Below, one piece after another: positions 10,628 to 21,182 of a stretch of 64,000 nucleotides of DNA. The position numbers and the translations under genes are program-made. A model generated the notes under the pieces. It was not told the DNA's origin. It was given only the letters and a program-made list of their open reading frames with translations, and did no database searches. Source of the stretch: Notamacropus eugenii (lineage: Eukaryota; Chordata; Mammalia; Diprotodontia; Macropodidae); contig NC_092872.1 in the NCBI RefSeq assembly GCF_028372415.1, positions 13,304,979 through 13,368,978 of the forward strand, in the 5' to 3' direction. Positions within the stretch are counted from its first letter, which is position 1. Every line of letters starts with the position of its first letter.

Positions 10628-11110
10628 CAGAACTCTCGCAGACTCCCCCTCCCCTTTCCCCTCTCCGGCCTCCCTCCCCCACCTCGCCTCTGACGGAGGC
10701 CCAGGGGGAGGAGCGGGAAGAGGGCGAGAGGCGGAGGGGGCTGCGGGCGCCTCTGGGCGGGGGAGGATGGGTGGCCTGGAGAAGAAGGAGGGAATGTTCT
10801 GGGAATGGCCGGGGAGTCTGGGGCAAGTGCCCGTTTTACCGAGGAGGAGCCTGAGGCCAGGAGGGACCCCGATGCCCAAGGCCTCCAGGTGGTGGCGTCC
10901 CGGGGACGTTCGGAGAGGCTCCCTCCGGGCAGGAGTGGGGACGATCCCCGGGGGGCTCCAGGTCGGACCCCCGGGAAGGGATGAGCCGGTGCCGGTAGAA
11001 GCAGAGTTAGACTGGGGATGAACCTCCTGGGACAGCGGGGAGGGAGCGGGTCCTACCCCGGACCACCCTGGGCGGGCTCTGTAACTGCCCCGCAGGGTCC
11101 TGCCCTGGAG

Positions 11111-11289
11111 ATCGGAGCCCGCAGGCTTATTCCGGGCCTACATCTCCGACCTTTGGGGCTCCGGACTCCTATATATGTGGGTTAGATCTATCGAGATTTA
11201 CCATATTAGAAATTAAAGCATTTTAGTGTTATCTAAAAGTCTCCCAGAATCCCCGGAAAGGGTCTCAGGGACTCCAGACCACGCTTGGA
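11111..11289. other. Island shore, no feature
   Basis: Transition from the CpG island to AT-rich intergenic DNA; nothing recognised. Confidence 0.4.
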
Positions 11290-11370
11290 GAACAGGTCAT
11301 CTAGTCAGTCCCCTTCACTTCACAAATGGGGAAACTGAGGCCCAGGAGGCACAGAGTCTGGAAAGCTTCC
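11290..11370 (-). mobile_element. MIR-type SINE fragment
   Basis: Antisense core with acaaatggggaaactgaggc. Confidence 0.5.
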
Positions 11371-11389
11371 CCTCCGTCCTCTGCACACG

Positions 11390-11600
11390 ACTGCTCAAGC
11401 GATATTCCTAAAGCTCACCCACTCCAAGAACCCCGATGGCTTTAGGACAGAACGCCAATTCCTCTGTTTAGGATTTAACACACTCCACTTTGTGCCTTGG
11501 CCCTCCCTTCCAAGCCTTAGTAGCACATAATCCTTTCATGCTCCCTGCAGACCAGCCAAACTGGACACTCTGTCTCCCATCTCCATGCATTTCTATTAAG
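11390..11600 (+). mobile_element. L2 fragment
   Basis: Sense L2 3' region: cctaaagctcaccc followed by cctctgtttaggatttaaca and ggacactctgtctcc. Confidence 0.6.
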
Positions 11601-11611
11601 AACCACCTCCG

Positions 11612-11790
11612 TGGTCAAAGGATATGAGCAGGCAGTTTTCAGAGGAAGAAATTAAAGCTCTCTATAGTCATATGAAAAAGTGCTCCAAATCACTTTTGAT
11701 TAGAGAGATGCAAATCAAAACAACTCTGATGTACCACATCGCACCTATCAGGTGGGCAAGCATGGCAGAACAGGAAGAGGATAAATGTTG
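11612..11790 (+). mobile_element. L1 fragment, ORF2 3' part
   Basis: Close match to the marsupial L1 seen at 18520-18700: gcaggcagttttcagaggaa, gaaattaaagctc, gagagatgcaaatcaaaac. Ends abruptly at a SINE tail. Confidence 0.85.
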
Positions 11791-11850
11791 GGGTTAAGGT
11801 CACACAGCTAGTGAGTATCAAGTGTCTGAGGTGAGGTCTCTTTAAACTAC
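11791..11850 (-). mobile_element. tRNA-type SINE fragment
   Basis: ggtcacacagctagtgagta then caagtgtctgaggtgagg, matching the antisense SINE body at 15530-15590. Confidence 0.55.
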
Positions 11851-11995
11851 TCAGCCTCAGCTTTCTCATTTGTCTAAATGAAAATAATAATCATACCTAT
11901 CTCCCTGGGTTGTTGTAAAGATGAAGGGAGTTAATGTTTGTAAAGCATTTTGCATGAGTTAAAGCGCTACATAAAAGCTAGCTGCTATTTTGAAG
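11851..11995 (+). mobile_element. CORE-SINE tail (THER1/MIR type)
   Basis: Sense tail: ctcatttgtctaaatgaaaa, gggttgttgtaaagatgaag, then tgtaaagcattttgcatgag. Confidence 0.6.
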
Positions 11996-12239
11996 CTTGT
12001 GCATTTACAGGGATGTTCAGATATCATAGTTAAAAAAGGTAGTACTAGAATTTAGGGCTTCTGCCTCCTCCGTGCCTCCCACAAGAAGGCTCTGTGAGAG
12101 GTTATTATTTCTCCTACCCAAACCCCCATCCTAATAAGACACTAAGGAACTTCAGTCAATCGAGGAGCACATCCCTGAAACCCCGAGGGGCTTCCCTTCC
12201 TGGTCCCAGATTGTTTTTTTTTTTTTTTGGACTAGGTAA

Positions 12240-12535
12240 AAGAGGCCATTCTCTGCCTCATTTCTTACCTAGTCTTAATCACTGAATGGGTCTTGCCTCA
12301 GTCAAACTGAGACCTGTTAAAGGCCTTAGCTTAAAAAGGCCAAGGTCTCCTTCTGCATCCAGGGCCATCTCCAGTCATCCTAATCCATATCTTGCCCCTG
12401 GATCCACATGGCTCTACAGGAGGAAAGGGATGACTTTGCACAGCTCTCCCTCACTTAAATCCAATTCACTTGTCATGACATCACCTTCCTGATGTCATGG
12501 TCCTCTTCAAGAACAGACAAACAACAACCATGTTC
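12240..12535 (+). mobile_element. RTE-type SINE (marsupial composite), 3' part
   Basis: aaggccaaggtctccttctg, gggccatctccagtcatcct, then catcaccttcctgatgtcat and ctcttcaagaacagacaaac. Same family as 15331-15643, 34126-34378 and 58795-58972. A T-run (12210-12229) lies just before it. Confidence 0.85.
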
Positions 12536-12539
12536 CTGC

Positions 12540-13185
12540 ACAGATTCTTCTACTCTTTGTCTTAGGGCTATCCAGTGTCCTACATGAACAGGAATTATTT
12601 TGAACTCCTTAGTAGACAGATGCTATGGAAATTTGAAGTGTCCTAATTACTATCATTACTATTATCGAGATGGGAGTCTTGGGTATGTAATGAGATGGGA
12701 GGGAACCCTTCAGGTGGGAGTGAGCTACTCTAAATGAGGTATCTGAAGAAACCAGGGTGGAGTGAGGTAGGGTTTATTTCTTTTTCTTATTGATACACTC
12801 CACCTTTTCTGCAGGATGGAAAGAGTACAGCAACTGACTCACAGTTTTGGCACCTGGGTGTGTTCCTTCCCCCTCTAAAAGTTTTGTTTTCCTTCCCTGG
12901 GTAACGGGCTGAACCATCCCTGTCACTCCACTGAATCAGCTTTGTCAAAAGCTCTGCCAGGCAGATTCTGAAGGCACTTCCTGACTTGAGGGAAGGAGTT
13001 AGGGGGTAGGGGATGGAAGGGAAAAAGGAGGTTAATGGATTACTGAATATTTCAGTTGAAATACAAAAATCACAGTTGGAGGAGCAATGAGAATATTCCA
13101 ATGCTCTCTGCCAGTACAATGACTGCTAATTCAGTTTCAGGTCAAATTCTATCCCAGGTACTTGCATATTCTACTCCTCACACAA
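12540..13185. other. No recognised feature
   Basis: Mixed sequence. A 110-codon minus-strand frame at 12787-13119 shows no domain and no splice context, so I leave it uncalled. Confidence 0.45.
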
Positions 13186-13189
13186 CTAA

Positions 13190-13370
13190 TAATAACTACT
13201 CACATTTATAATAGTGGTTCACAGTTTTTCACAATGCTTTCTTCACCGATCTCATCCATCAAATGGAGGTAGGCAACACAAGTATTTTGAATCCCTATTT
13301 TATAGAGGGGGAAACAGAGGTTAAGTGATTTACCCATGACCACACAGAAAGGCAAGCAGTCTACCAACAA
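13190..13370 (-). mobile_element. MIR SINE
   Basis: Antisense MIR: tcctattttatagaggggga-like core, then ggttaagtgatttaccc and a short head. Confidence 0.65.
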
Positions 13371-13394
13371 GCATCTTAAATTATATATTTAATT

Positions 13395-13615
13395 ATAAAT
13401 AATATATTTTTCAGATCCACACTCTCTCCCTCTAATCTCTTCCCTGCCTTGTCAAGAAAGCAAGACAAACAAAACCCTCTTACAAACATATTTCCTCATG
13501 AATCCTCTAGAACATTGTGGTGTTGTCTTTCAAGGTTGTTTGTCTTTGCAATATTGTTGTTAGTGTATAAATTGTCCTCCTGAATCTGCCTGGTTCATTC
13601 CCAAAGTTCTCTGAA
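13395..13615 (-). mobile_element. Old L1 fragment, 3'UTR
   Basis: Antisense words caaacatatttcctcatgaa, ttgtctttcaaggttgtttg and attgtcctcctgaatctgcc parallel other antisense L1 3' ends here, with higher divergence. Confidence 0.45.
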
Positions 13616-13616
13616 A

Positions 13617-13765
13617 ACACCCCTCTACAAACATTTATTAAACACTTACTATGTGCCAAGCACTGTGCTAAGTACTGGAGATACAAAGACTAAAAATGAA
13701 ACAAAAACCTTGCCCTCAAGGATCTCACATTCTAATTGGGGAGAAACACGTCAATAACTAGGTAC
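13617..13765 (-). mobile_element. L2 3' end
   Basis: acatttattaaacacttact, tgtgccaagcactgtgctaa and ttgccctcaaggatctcaca: the antisense L2 terminus, well kept. Confidence 0.7.
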
Positions 13766-13899
13766 ACAGAAGATATAGCAAGTGTCTGAGGCAGGACTTG
13801 TGAGAGACTGCAATTAAATATGTTATTCATATACTGGTAAAGACAAAGAACAATCCAAAAACAAACTTCTGGGTTACCCATTAAATTTAGTACAACAAA

Positions 13900-14490
13900 A
13901 ATACAGCAGCTCATTTTGTGGTGGCAAAGAATTGAAAACTGAGATGATGTCCATCAGTTGGGCAGTGGCTGAACAAACTGTGGTGTGTGATCATGATGGA
14001 GTACGGTTGTTTTATAAGAAAGGATGAGCAGGCAGATTTCAGAAAAACCTGGAAAGACTTACATGAACTGATGCTGAGTGAAATGAGCAGAACTGGGAGA
14101 CATGGTCCATAATAACAGCAACATTGTTTGATGATTAACTTTGAAAGACCTAGCTCTTCCCAGCAATGATTGCATTTAAGATAATTCCAAAAGACTCATA
14201 ATGGAAAATGCTATCCGCATCCAGAAAATGGAGTCTGAATGCAGATCAAAGCATACTATTTTCTCTTTTATTTTCCCTTCCTCATTGTTTTCCCATTTTT
14301 GTTCTGATTCATCTTTCACAATGTGACTCATGTGGAAATATGTTTAATATGGTTGTATACATATAGCCTATATCAGATTGCACACTATCTTGGGGAGGGA
14401 GGAGGAAAGCAAGGGGAGAAAATTCAGAACTCAAAATCTTATAAAAGTGAATACTGAAAACTAAAAATATATACTTAGAAAAAATTTAGT
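13900..14490 (+). mobile_element. L1 3' end (3'UTR variant A)
   Basis: 5'-truncated L1: aaaacctggaaagacttaca, tgaactgatgctgagtgaaa, then cttggggagggaggag and cttataaaagtgaata at the end. Confidence 0.9.
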
Positions 14491-14524
14491 ACAAAAATAG
14501 TTTCCATTCTTAGTACTATCATCT

Positions 14525-14765
14525 TAGTACAAAGCCTCCTCATCCTACTCTCTCCTCAGCTATTAAAATATTCTCCTAATTTCTTTGTGTCAAATTTCAC
14601 TCCCCTATAAGATGATCTTACAAACCACTAGCTCATCAATTTGAAACACCATTTTGTAGGTCTTATCAATCTCTTCTTTGTTCCTAGCCCTTCCCATTGC
14701 CTAAAGGACAAAGTTGAATTTCTCTAGCTTTATATTCAGTACCTTCTACAATCTAGCTTCCAACT
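14525..14765 (+). mobile_element. L2 fragment
   Basis: Diverged sense L2: ctattaaaatattctcctaa, attgcctaaaggacaaagtt, ccttctacaatctagcttcc. Confidence 0.6.
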
Positions 14766-14769
14766 ACCA

Positions 14770-15015
14770 CAGTAGCAGTGTGGTATAATGGTATAATGAA
14801 CTTGGAGAAAGGAAGACAAGTTCAGATCCCATCTGAGATACATGTTAGCTGTATGACACTTGGCTAATCACTTAACCTGTCAGAGCCTCACCTGTCTTAG
14901 TCTTAGTAAAATGGGGATCTTAACAGCACCTCTCCCTCAATGTTGTTATGAGGATCAAATGAGATAAGGTATGTAAAGCACTTTGTAAACCTCAAAACCT
15001 GTAGAAAGGTGAGCT
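14770..15015 (+). mobile_element. CORE-SINE (THER1 type), near full length
   Basis: Head gtgtggtataatgg, body aatcacttaacctgtcagag, tail tgttatgaggatcaaatgag and gtaaagcactttgtaaacct. It appears to sit within the L2 on either side. Confidence 0.75.
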
Positions 15016-15064
15016 GTCTAGCAACCTAGCACCCTAACCTGATCTCCCTCTATTGACCTGTATC

Positions 15065-15310
15065 AGTGTGTAGTAGGAAGAGAGCTGGTTCAAGCATTCA
15101 GAGGATCTGGGCTCCAGTCCCAGCCAGCTCTGATAGTTGCTCATTATCTGAATGCCCTTTTACAAGTGAATGACCTTGCACAAAGACAATTTGAGAAATA
15201 TCTGGGGAAGCAAAGTCATCTCTATAATGGACCTCAGGGACTCCTCATTTATAAAATGAAGGGTTGGGACCAGAAAATCTTGGAGATCTTTTACAGGTCT
15301 CAATGCCAGA
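15065..15310 (+). mobile_element. CORE-SINE (MIR3-like)
   Basis: Head gggctccagtcccagccagc and tail aaaatgaagggttgggacca with a diverged middle. Confidence 0.5.
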
Positions 15311-15330
15311 ACCAGTCCTCTCCCCTTGAT

Positions 15331-15643
15331 GTGTGTGTTCGTCCTTTATTGCCAAAGAAGACCATGCCATCAGAGAAATAATGACATGACTTTCACTTGA
15401 CTTTGTTTTGAGGGAGGGAGGGCTGTGCAGGTCACCAGCCTCACTTCTCCTCCAGAGCCATCTGGGTGCAGTGACCAGATATTCATCAGGATGACTGGAG
15501 ATAACCCAGGATGAGGCAGTTGGGGTTAAGTGACTTGCCCAAGGTCACACAGCTAGTGAGTGTCAAGTGTCTGAGGTGAGATCTGAACTCAGGTCCTCCT
15601 GACTCCTGCACTGGTGCTCTGTCCAACTGCACCACCTAGCTGC
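15331..15643 (-). mobile_element. Full-length tRNA/RTE composite SINE with 14-bp TSD
   Basis: Read on the minus strand: a tRNA-type head (gggcagctaggtgg, gacctgagttcag), the gtgaccttgggcaagtcact block, then an RTE-like body (ggctctggaggagaagtgag, cagccctccctccctc) and tail (tcttctttggcaataaagga). CCTCTCCCCTTGAT is perfectly repeated at 15317-15330 and 15644-15657, marking target-primed insertion. RTESINE/Mar4 is my best name for it. Confidence 0.9.
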
Positions 15644-15657
15644 CCTCTCCCCTTGAT

Positions 15658-16014
15658 AAACATATTTTAGATGGGCAAGGAGGCTTGTCTGGGTATGTCC
15701 AGATTACCTAACATGGAAGCACTCTATATCCTCTTACATGGGTGGGAGGAGCCTCCTTTACCTGACTAATGTAGTAGGAACCAGGCTTGCATTCTATCCT
15801 GCACTGCTAACCCTTTCTTATACCTCCACTACCAGAAAAGGATGTGGTGGGGATTGATTTTATTCTGTGACTTTTGTGTTTCTCAGATTCAGGTACCAGG
15901 AGCTAAAGTCCAAAACAACCTTGCAGCCCCACTCCACTCCTCTACCTTACACATGAAGGCAAGCTATCAGTAGGGGCTGAAGCCATTAGTCCCATTAAGA
16001 GTATAGGAGATCAG
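15658..16014. other. No recognised feature
   Basis: Nothing that I recognise between the SINE and an L1 tail. Confidence 0.4.
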
Positions 16015-16105
16015 GGCGAAAAAAATTTGGAATTCAGAATCTTATAAAAGTGAATGTTGAAAACTATCTTTACATGTCATTGGAAAAAATAAAATACTAC
16101 TAAGA
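16015..16105 (+). mobile_element. L1 3' terminal scrap (variant A)
   Basis: cagaatcttataaaagtgaa, then aaaactatctttacatgtca and ggaaaaaataaaatac, the L1 terminus only. Confidence 0.8.
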
Positions 16106-16274
16106 ATTTTTTGAAAAAAAGAATATAGGTCTGTAGGTAATCTCTAAGGGAGGTATGAAATCTAACATACCTGACCTTCCAGCTATATAGCAAACATATA
16201 ATCTTACCTGGTACATAGTCAATGTTTGATAAATGTCTTCTGCAAAGTGGGAACTCACTAGTATTATTGTTAAC

Positions 16275-16535
16275 TATGATGAGGCAGCTTGGTTGCACAG
16301 TAGATAAAGCACTGGGCTTGGAGTGAGGAACACCTGAGTTCAAATCCAGCCTCAGACTCTTCCCAAGCAAGTCACTTAACCCTGTTTGCCTCAGTTTGTG
16401 AATTTGTAAGATGAACTGAAGAAGGAAATGCAAACTACTGTAGTATCTTCACCAAAAAAAACCCAAAACACAACAACTCCAAATGAAGTCATGGAGAGTG
16501 GGATTTGACTGAAATGACTGAATAAACAACAAATA
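16275..16535 (+). mobile_element. MAR1 SINE
   Basis: gaggcagcttggttgcacag, acacctgagttcaaatccag, aagtcacttaaccctgtttg and agaaggaaatgcaaactact, followed by the characteristic cttcaccaaaaaaaaccc and gtcatggagagtgg tail. Confidence 0.85.
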
Positions 16536-16617
16536 ATGAGATCCCATATCAGAATGCTTCAGGGTCCAGTGAATTAAGATTTATACCTTATTACTGTAAG
16601 CACTTGCTAAAGAAAGA

Positions 16618-16890
16618 GGAGGCAGCCAGGGTGGCTCAGTGGCGAGAGTACTGGACCTAGAGTCAGGAAGACCTGAGTTCAAATGCAACCTCTCTAGCAG
16701 TGTGACTCACTAGCTTTACAACCTGGGCAAGTCATTTAACCCCTGTTTGCCTTAATCTGTTGGAGAAGGAAATCACAAACTACTCCAGCATCCTTGCCAA
16801 GAAAACTTCATCAGGGGAGCAGGATCAGGGGAGCAGGGATTGTCACCAAAGAGTCAGGACATGACGGAACAACAAGAGCAAAAAAAAATA
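16618..16890 (+). mobile_element. MAR1 SINE with small internal duplication
   Basis: ggtggctcagtggcgagagt, gtcaggaagacctgagttca and gaaggaaatcacaaactact. A short tandem duplication (atcaggggagcagg, twice) lies at about 16811-16838. Confidence 0.85.
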
Positions 16891-16924
16891 GAAGTAAAAG
16901 AAAAGGTGGTAAGATAACCTGGGC

Positions 16925-17668
16925 TAATAGAAAAAGCAGTGAGTTTTAAATCAAAGGACTTGATGACAATTCTACCTAAATTAATTTACTTATTCAGGGC
17001 CATAGCAATCAAAGTACCAAAAAATTATTTTATAGAGCTAGAAATAATAACATCAAAATTCATCTGGAAAAACAAAAAATCAAAAATAGCATGTAAATTA
17101 ATGAAAAGAAATGCAAGAGAAGGTGGCCTAGCCATATCAGATCTAAAGCTGTATTATAAAGCAGCAGTCATCAAAACTACTTGGTACTGGCTAAGAAATA
17201 GAGTAGTGGATCAGTGGAATAGGTTAGGTACACAAGACACAGTAATCAATGAATTATAGTGATCTACTGTTTGATAAACCCAAAGACTCCAGCTTCTGGA
17301 GTTAGAACTCACTATTTGACAAAAGTTGCTGGGAAAACTGGAAAATAGTATGACAGAAACTAGATGTAGACCAGCATCTTACATCATATACCAAGATAAG
17401 GTCAAAATGGGTACATGATTTACACATAAAGGTTGATACTATAAGGAAAGGAGAACAAGGAATAGTTTACCTGTCAGATCTATGGAGAACGGAAGAATTT
17501 ATGACCAAGCAAGAGATAAAGAACATTATGAAATGCAAAAATGGATAATTTTGATTACATTATATTAAAGTTTTTGCAGAAACAATGTCAATGCAACCAA
17601 GGTTAGAAAGGAAGCAGAAAGATGGGAAACAATTTTTACAGCCAATGTCTCTGATAAAGGCCTCATTC
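16925..17668 (+). mobile_element. L1 ORF2 C-terminal part, left piece of split element
   Basis: The open frame at 16939-17259 encodes L1 ORF2 sequence: [34 protein letters not shown] and [20 protein letters not shown]. Several frame changes and stops follow. It is interrupted at about 17668 and resumes at 18452, so the two pieces make one L1. Confidence 0.92.
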
Positions 17669-17689
17669 CTTTTTTTACTTATTCAATTA

Positions 17690-17940
17690 TTTCAGTTTTT
17701 GTTGTTCAGTCATTTTTCAGTTGTATCTGACTAATTCTGACCCCATGTGGGGTTTTCTTGACAAGGATACTGGAGTGAGTTGCTGTTTCTTTCTCCAGTT
17801 CAGTTTTCAGATGAGAAAATTGAGGCAAACAGAGTTAAGTGACTTGCTCAGTGTCACATAGCTAAGTGCCTGAGACCAGATTTGAATTTAAGAAGATGAA
17901 TTTTCTTGTCTCCAGGTCTGGAACTTCATTCACAACTCCA
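17690..17940 (-). mobile_element. MAR1 SINE
   Basis: Antisense: ttgttgttcagtcatttttc, atgtggggttttcttgacaa, atactggagtgagttgctgt, and gagttaagtgacttgctcag. Confidence 0.85.
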
Positions 17941-17959
17941 CCTAAGAGTGTTTTTGACT

Positions 17960-18451
17960 TTGTTTTGTTATTGTAGGTATTTTTTAATTAATTAATTTTT
18001 AGTTTTCAACATTCACTTCTATAAGATTTTGAGTTTCTAATTTTCTCCCCCTCTGACTCCTCCCCCTCCCCAAGATGGTGGGCAATCTGATATAGGCTCT
18101 ACTTATGCATTCATATTAAACATATTTTCACATTAGTCATGATGTAAAGAATTAGAACAAATGGGAGGAACCAAGAGAAAGAAGAAACAAAACAAAAATA
18201 AGAAAAGAAAAGGAGACAAATAGTATCCTTCCATCTATATTCAGACTCTAATTTTCTTCTCTGGATAGCATTTTCCATCATGAGTCTTTTGAAACTGTCT
18301 TAGATCCTTGCATTGCTAAGAAGAGGCAAGTCTATCAAAGTCTGTAAATGTGGTTGTTATTGTGTACAATGTTCTCCTGGATCTTCTCATTTCACTCAGC
18401 ATCAGTTCATGTAAGTCTTTCCAAATTTTTCTGAAATCTACTTGCCTTTAA
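17960..18451 (-). mobile_element. L1 3' end (variant A), inserted in another L1
   Basis: Antisense: ttagttttcaacattcactt, tataagattttgagtttcta, ccaagatggtgggcaatctg, ttcactcagcatcagttcat. 5'-truncated at about 18451, where the host L1 resumes. Short similarity of the flanks (cctcatt near 17659 and 18448) is consistent with a target duplication. Confidence 0.88.
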
Positions 18452-19442
18452 CCTCATTTCTAAAATATATAGGAACTAAGTCAAATTTATAAGAATACAA
18501 GTCATTCCCTAATTAATATATGATCAAAAGATATGAACAAGCAGTTTTCAGATGAAGAAATTAAAGCTATCATATGAAAAAATGCTCTAAATCACTATTG
18601 ATTAGAGAAATGCAAATATCAGATTGGCTAACATGACAAAACAGGAAGATGATAAACACTGGAGAAGGTGTGGGAAAACTGGAACACTAATGCGTTGTTG
18701 GTAGAGTTGTGAACTGATCCAACCATTGTAGAGAGCAATTTAGAACTATGCCCAAAGGGCTATAAAATTGTGCAGCAAAACCATTTCTAGGTCTATATCC
18801 CAAAGAGATCCTAAAAATGGGAAAGAACCCACATGTGCAAAAATATTTCTAGCAGCTCTTTTTGTGGTGGTCAAGAATTAGAAACCTAGGGGATGTCCAT
18901 CAATTGGGGAATGGCTTAAGAAATGATGAACAAGAAGACTTCAGAGAGGCCTGGAAGGACTTATATGACCTGATGCTGAGTGAAAGGAGCAGAACCAGGA
19001 GAACTTTATGCACAGCAACGACCACAGTGTGTGAGAGTTTTTTCTGGTAGACCTAGATTTTTGTAATAACACAAGAACTTCTTACAAAAAAAATAAATAA
19101 ATAAATCCCAATGGTGGTTCTCAAGGCAAAATGCCTTCCACACTCAGAGAGAGAAATATGGAAGTCACTCACATAATGTAACAGATCATGTTTGTGTATG
19201 TGTGTGTGTTTGTGTATCATGTTCTGATTTGTTATACAATTTCTTTCATTTATCTTAGTCTGACTACATAGCATGACTATAGTGAAAATATACTCAATAG
19301 GAAAGTATATGTAGAATCTATACAGAATTGTATGCAGTTGTGGGGAGGGAGGGGGGAGTGGGGGGTAGGTGGGGGGGACAAAATCACAATTGTATGGCAG
19401 TGATTGTTAAACATTAAAAAATAAAAAAAATAATAAAAAAAA
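18452..19442 (+). mobile_element. L1 3' end (3'UTR variant B), right piece of split element
   Basis: Continues from 17668 through tttataagaatacaagtcat, atgaacaagcagttttcaga, gcagaaccaggagaacttta, then a 3'UTR with actacatagcatgactatag, a G-rich run (19342-19378) and cagtgattgttaaacattaa before the A-rich tail. Confidence 0.92.
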
Positions 19443-19990
19443 ATTGGGGAATGGCTGAACAAGTTGTGGTATATGAATGTAATGGAATATTATTGTTCCA
19501 TAAGAAATGATGAGTGCAGCAGACTTCAGAAAAACCTGGAAAGACTTACATGAACTGATGCTAAGTGAAGTAAATAGAACCAGGAGAACATTGTACATAG
19601 TAACAGCAACTTGGTGCAATGACTGACTTTGATGGATTTTCCTCTTCTCAGCAATTCAAGGATCTAAGACAACTCCAAAAGACTCTTGATGGAAAATGCT
19701 ATCCACATCCAAAGAAAGAACTGAATGAGGATCGAAACATACTACTTGCTCTCCTTTTCTTTTGTTGTTTTTTTCTTCTTTCTCTTGGTTCTTCCCATTG
19801 GTTCTAATTCTTCTTTACAACATTACTAATGTAGAAATGTGTTTAATAGGCTTGTACATGTGTAGCCTAGATCAGATTGCACGCCATCTTGGGGTGAGGG
19901 AAATGGAGTGAGGGGGGAGTATTTTAGAATTCGAAGTCTTATAAAAGTGAATGTTGAAAACTAAAAGTTAATTAATCGATTGAAAAAATA
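19443..19990 (+). mobile_element. L1 3' end (variant A), directly abutting another L1 tail
   Basis: Starts at the A-rich tail of the previous L1: attggggaatggctgaacaa, aaaacctggaaagacttaca, ctccaaaagactcttgatgg, and ends with cttataaaagtgaatgttga. 5'-truncated. Frames at 19619-19807 are L1-derived. Confidence 0.92.
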
Positions 19991-19991
19991 G

Positions 19992-20145
19992 ATCAAAGGA
20001 TCTGGATTCAAATTCTAATTCTTGCAACTTCCTGCCTATATTTTATCAGTCACATACTTTTCCCTCTCCAGATATGTTTCCCTGTCTGTAAAATTAGAGA
20101 GTTGATGCAGAGAACCTCTCAGCTGTAGATCCTCTTCCTATGACT
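19992..20145 (+). mobile_element. CORE-SINE fragment (MIR3-like)
   Basis: Diverged: ggatctggattcaaattcta, then aaaattagagagttgatgca. Confidence 0.45.
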
Positions 20146-20509
20146 TGTACTGGCTATTACTGTTCCTACTGTTGTTCAGACTTGCTATCAAAAGAACTCA
20201 ACTCTCCTTGACAGACAAGCTCCTCTCCCTCCCTAGGCTCTGCTTAGCTGCAACTAAGACATTTATTGTGTCTCCTATTTTTTCTGTCCTTACAGAATCA
20301 GTTTCCTCTATGCTGTGGAGGAAAATTAATGAGCAGTACTGGAAAGAGGGACAAGTAAGAAATTCCACACTAGGAGAAGCCTGTGATCCATCCAACCTCG
20401 TAGTTTAACTTTGACAATGGGAAGATATAGTTGCAAATACATACCACCATGGTCTGGGCAGAAGGTTGTAGCAGAAACACACACTACACACACATTTGAA
20501 TTAGAATTT
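20146..20509. other. No recognised feature
   Basis: Short frames on both strands at 20145-20547 without domain or codon support. Confidence 0.4.
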
Positions 20510-20655
20510 TTAGAACCTGAGTCTTGGCTTCTGTGCAGACTTGGCAAGTCACATAACTTTTCTGAGCCTCTAGCATTCTCTACCTCCCTGACCCTGCGGA
20601 AGCCACTTATCTTCCAATGGGCCTCAATTTCCTCATTTCTTTGTAGGGTGTGTGC
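20510..20655 (+). mobile_element. MIR fragment
   Basis: cttggcaagtcacataactt and gggcctcaatttcctcattt frame a sense MIR core with an insertion. Confidence 0.5.
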
Positions 20656-21182
20656 TACCCATACAGATTACCAATATCCATAGGGATAGTCTAAATGTAT
20701 AGACAGCTGGAGGGGAACACTTGATTAGTATCTCCCTAGTCTTGTCCACCGCTCTCCACTGGAGACTGAATACTTCTTGGAGGGAAGTAGGAGAAGGGAC
20801 CATGAGGTTAGTAACTCTGTTACTACCCCCTCCCAGAGGTAGATATTAGAATTAGATCTGTCTGATCCCCCTAAGTATTGCTGGCCTAAGGAGTATAATT
20901 TTTTTTCTTTAAGTTCAAATGCAGCAAAGCAAGTGGCTTCCCTTAAAGAATAAGAATACCTCAGGCATGACTATCTACAGGCATGAACTCATCTCTACCA
21001 AATGAGATTTACACAGAAAACCATCACAATAGCGAATAGCAAACCAACCCATTTATCCAAGCAGAGAGTAAACAGAAATCAGAAAAATTCTACAGATTAG
21101 AATGTATCAGAAGATACAGAAAGCAAGATATATCAGCTGAATCAAGAAGGAGGCCCTGATCTCATCCAAGGGGAAATTCCCT
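20656..21182. other. No recognised feature
   Basis: Nothing recognised. Confidence 0.4.

Larger units (their letters stand above)
9640..11110 (-). promoter_or_regulatory. MAP4: CpG island promoter, presumed MAP4
   Basis: About 1.45 kb of very GC-rich sequence with dense CpG in an otherwise CpG-poor window, the only such island here. It contains GC boxes, a CCGGAA ETS-like site, two CCAAT boxes and a minus-strand splice donor, all arranged for transcription to the left. CpG islands of this size mark broadly expressed promoters. CDC25A lies downstream in the same orientation with its 3' end about 50 kb away. In human and other mammals MAP4, a broadly expressed microtubule-binding protein gene, precedes CDC25A in exactly this orientation. 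The assignment to MAP4 is by synteny and not by coding sequence. A bidirectional promoter is also possible. Confidence 0.6.

Noticed and set aside
9671-10693. 340-codon plus-strand open frame, with several long frames on both strands across 9595-10879
   Set aside because: It lies wholly in the CpG island, where stop codons are rare, is made of repeated Pro/Arg/Gly-rich units from the minisatellite, and runs through the promoter elements of the opposite strand.
12787-13119. 110-codon minus-strand frame
   Set aside because: No domain, no conserved motif, no promoter or splice context.
16939-17259. 106-codon open frame with a recognisable protein
   Set aside because: It is L1 ORF2 C-terminal sequence, so annotated as part of the L1 and not as a gene.
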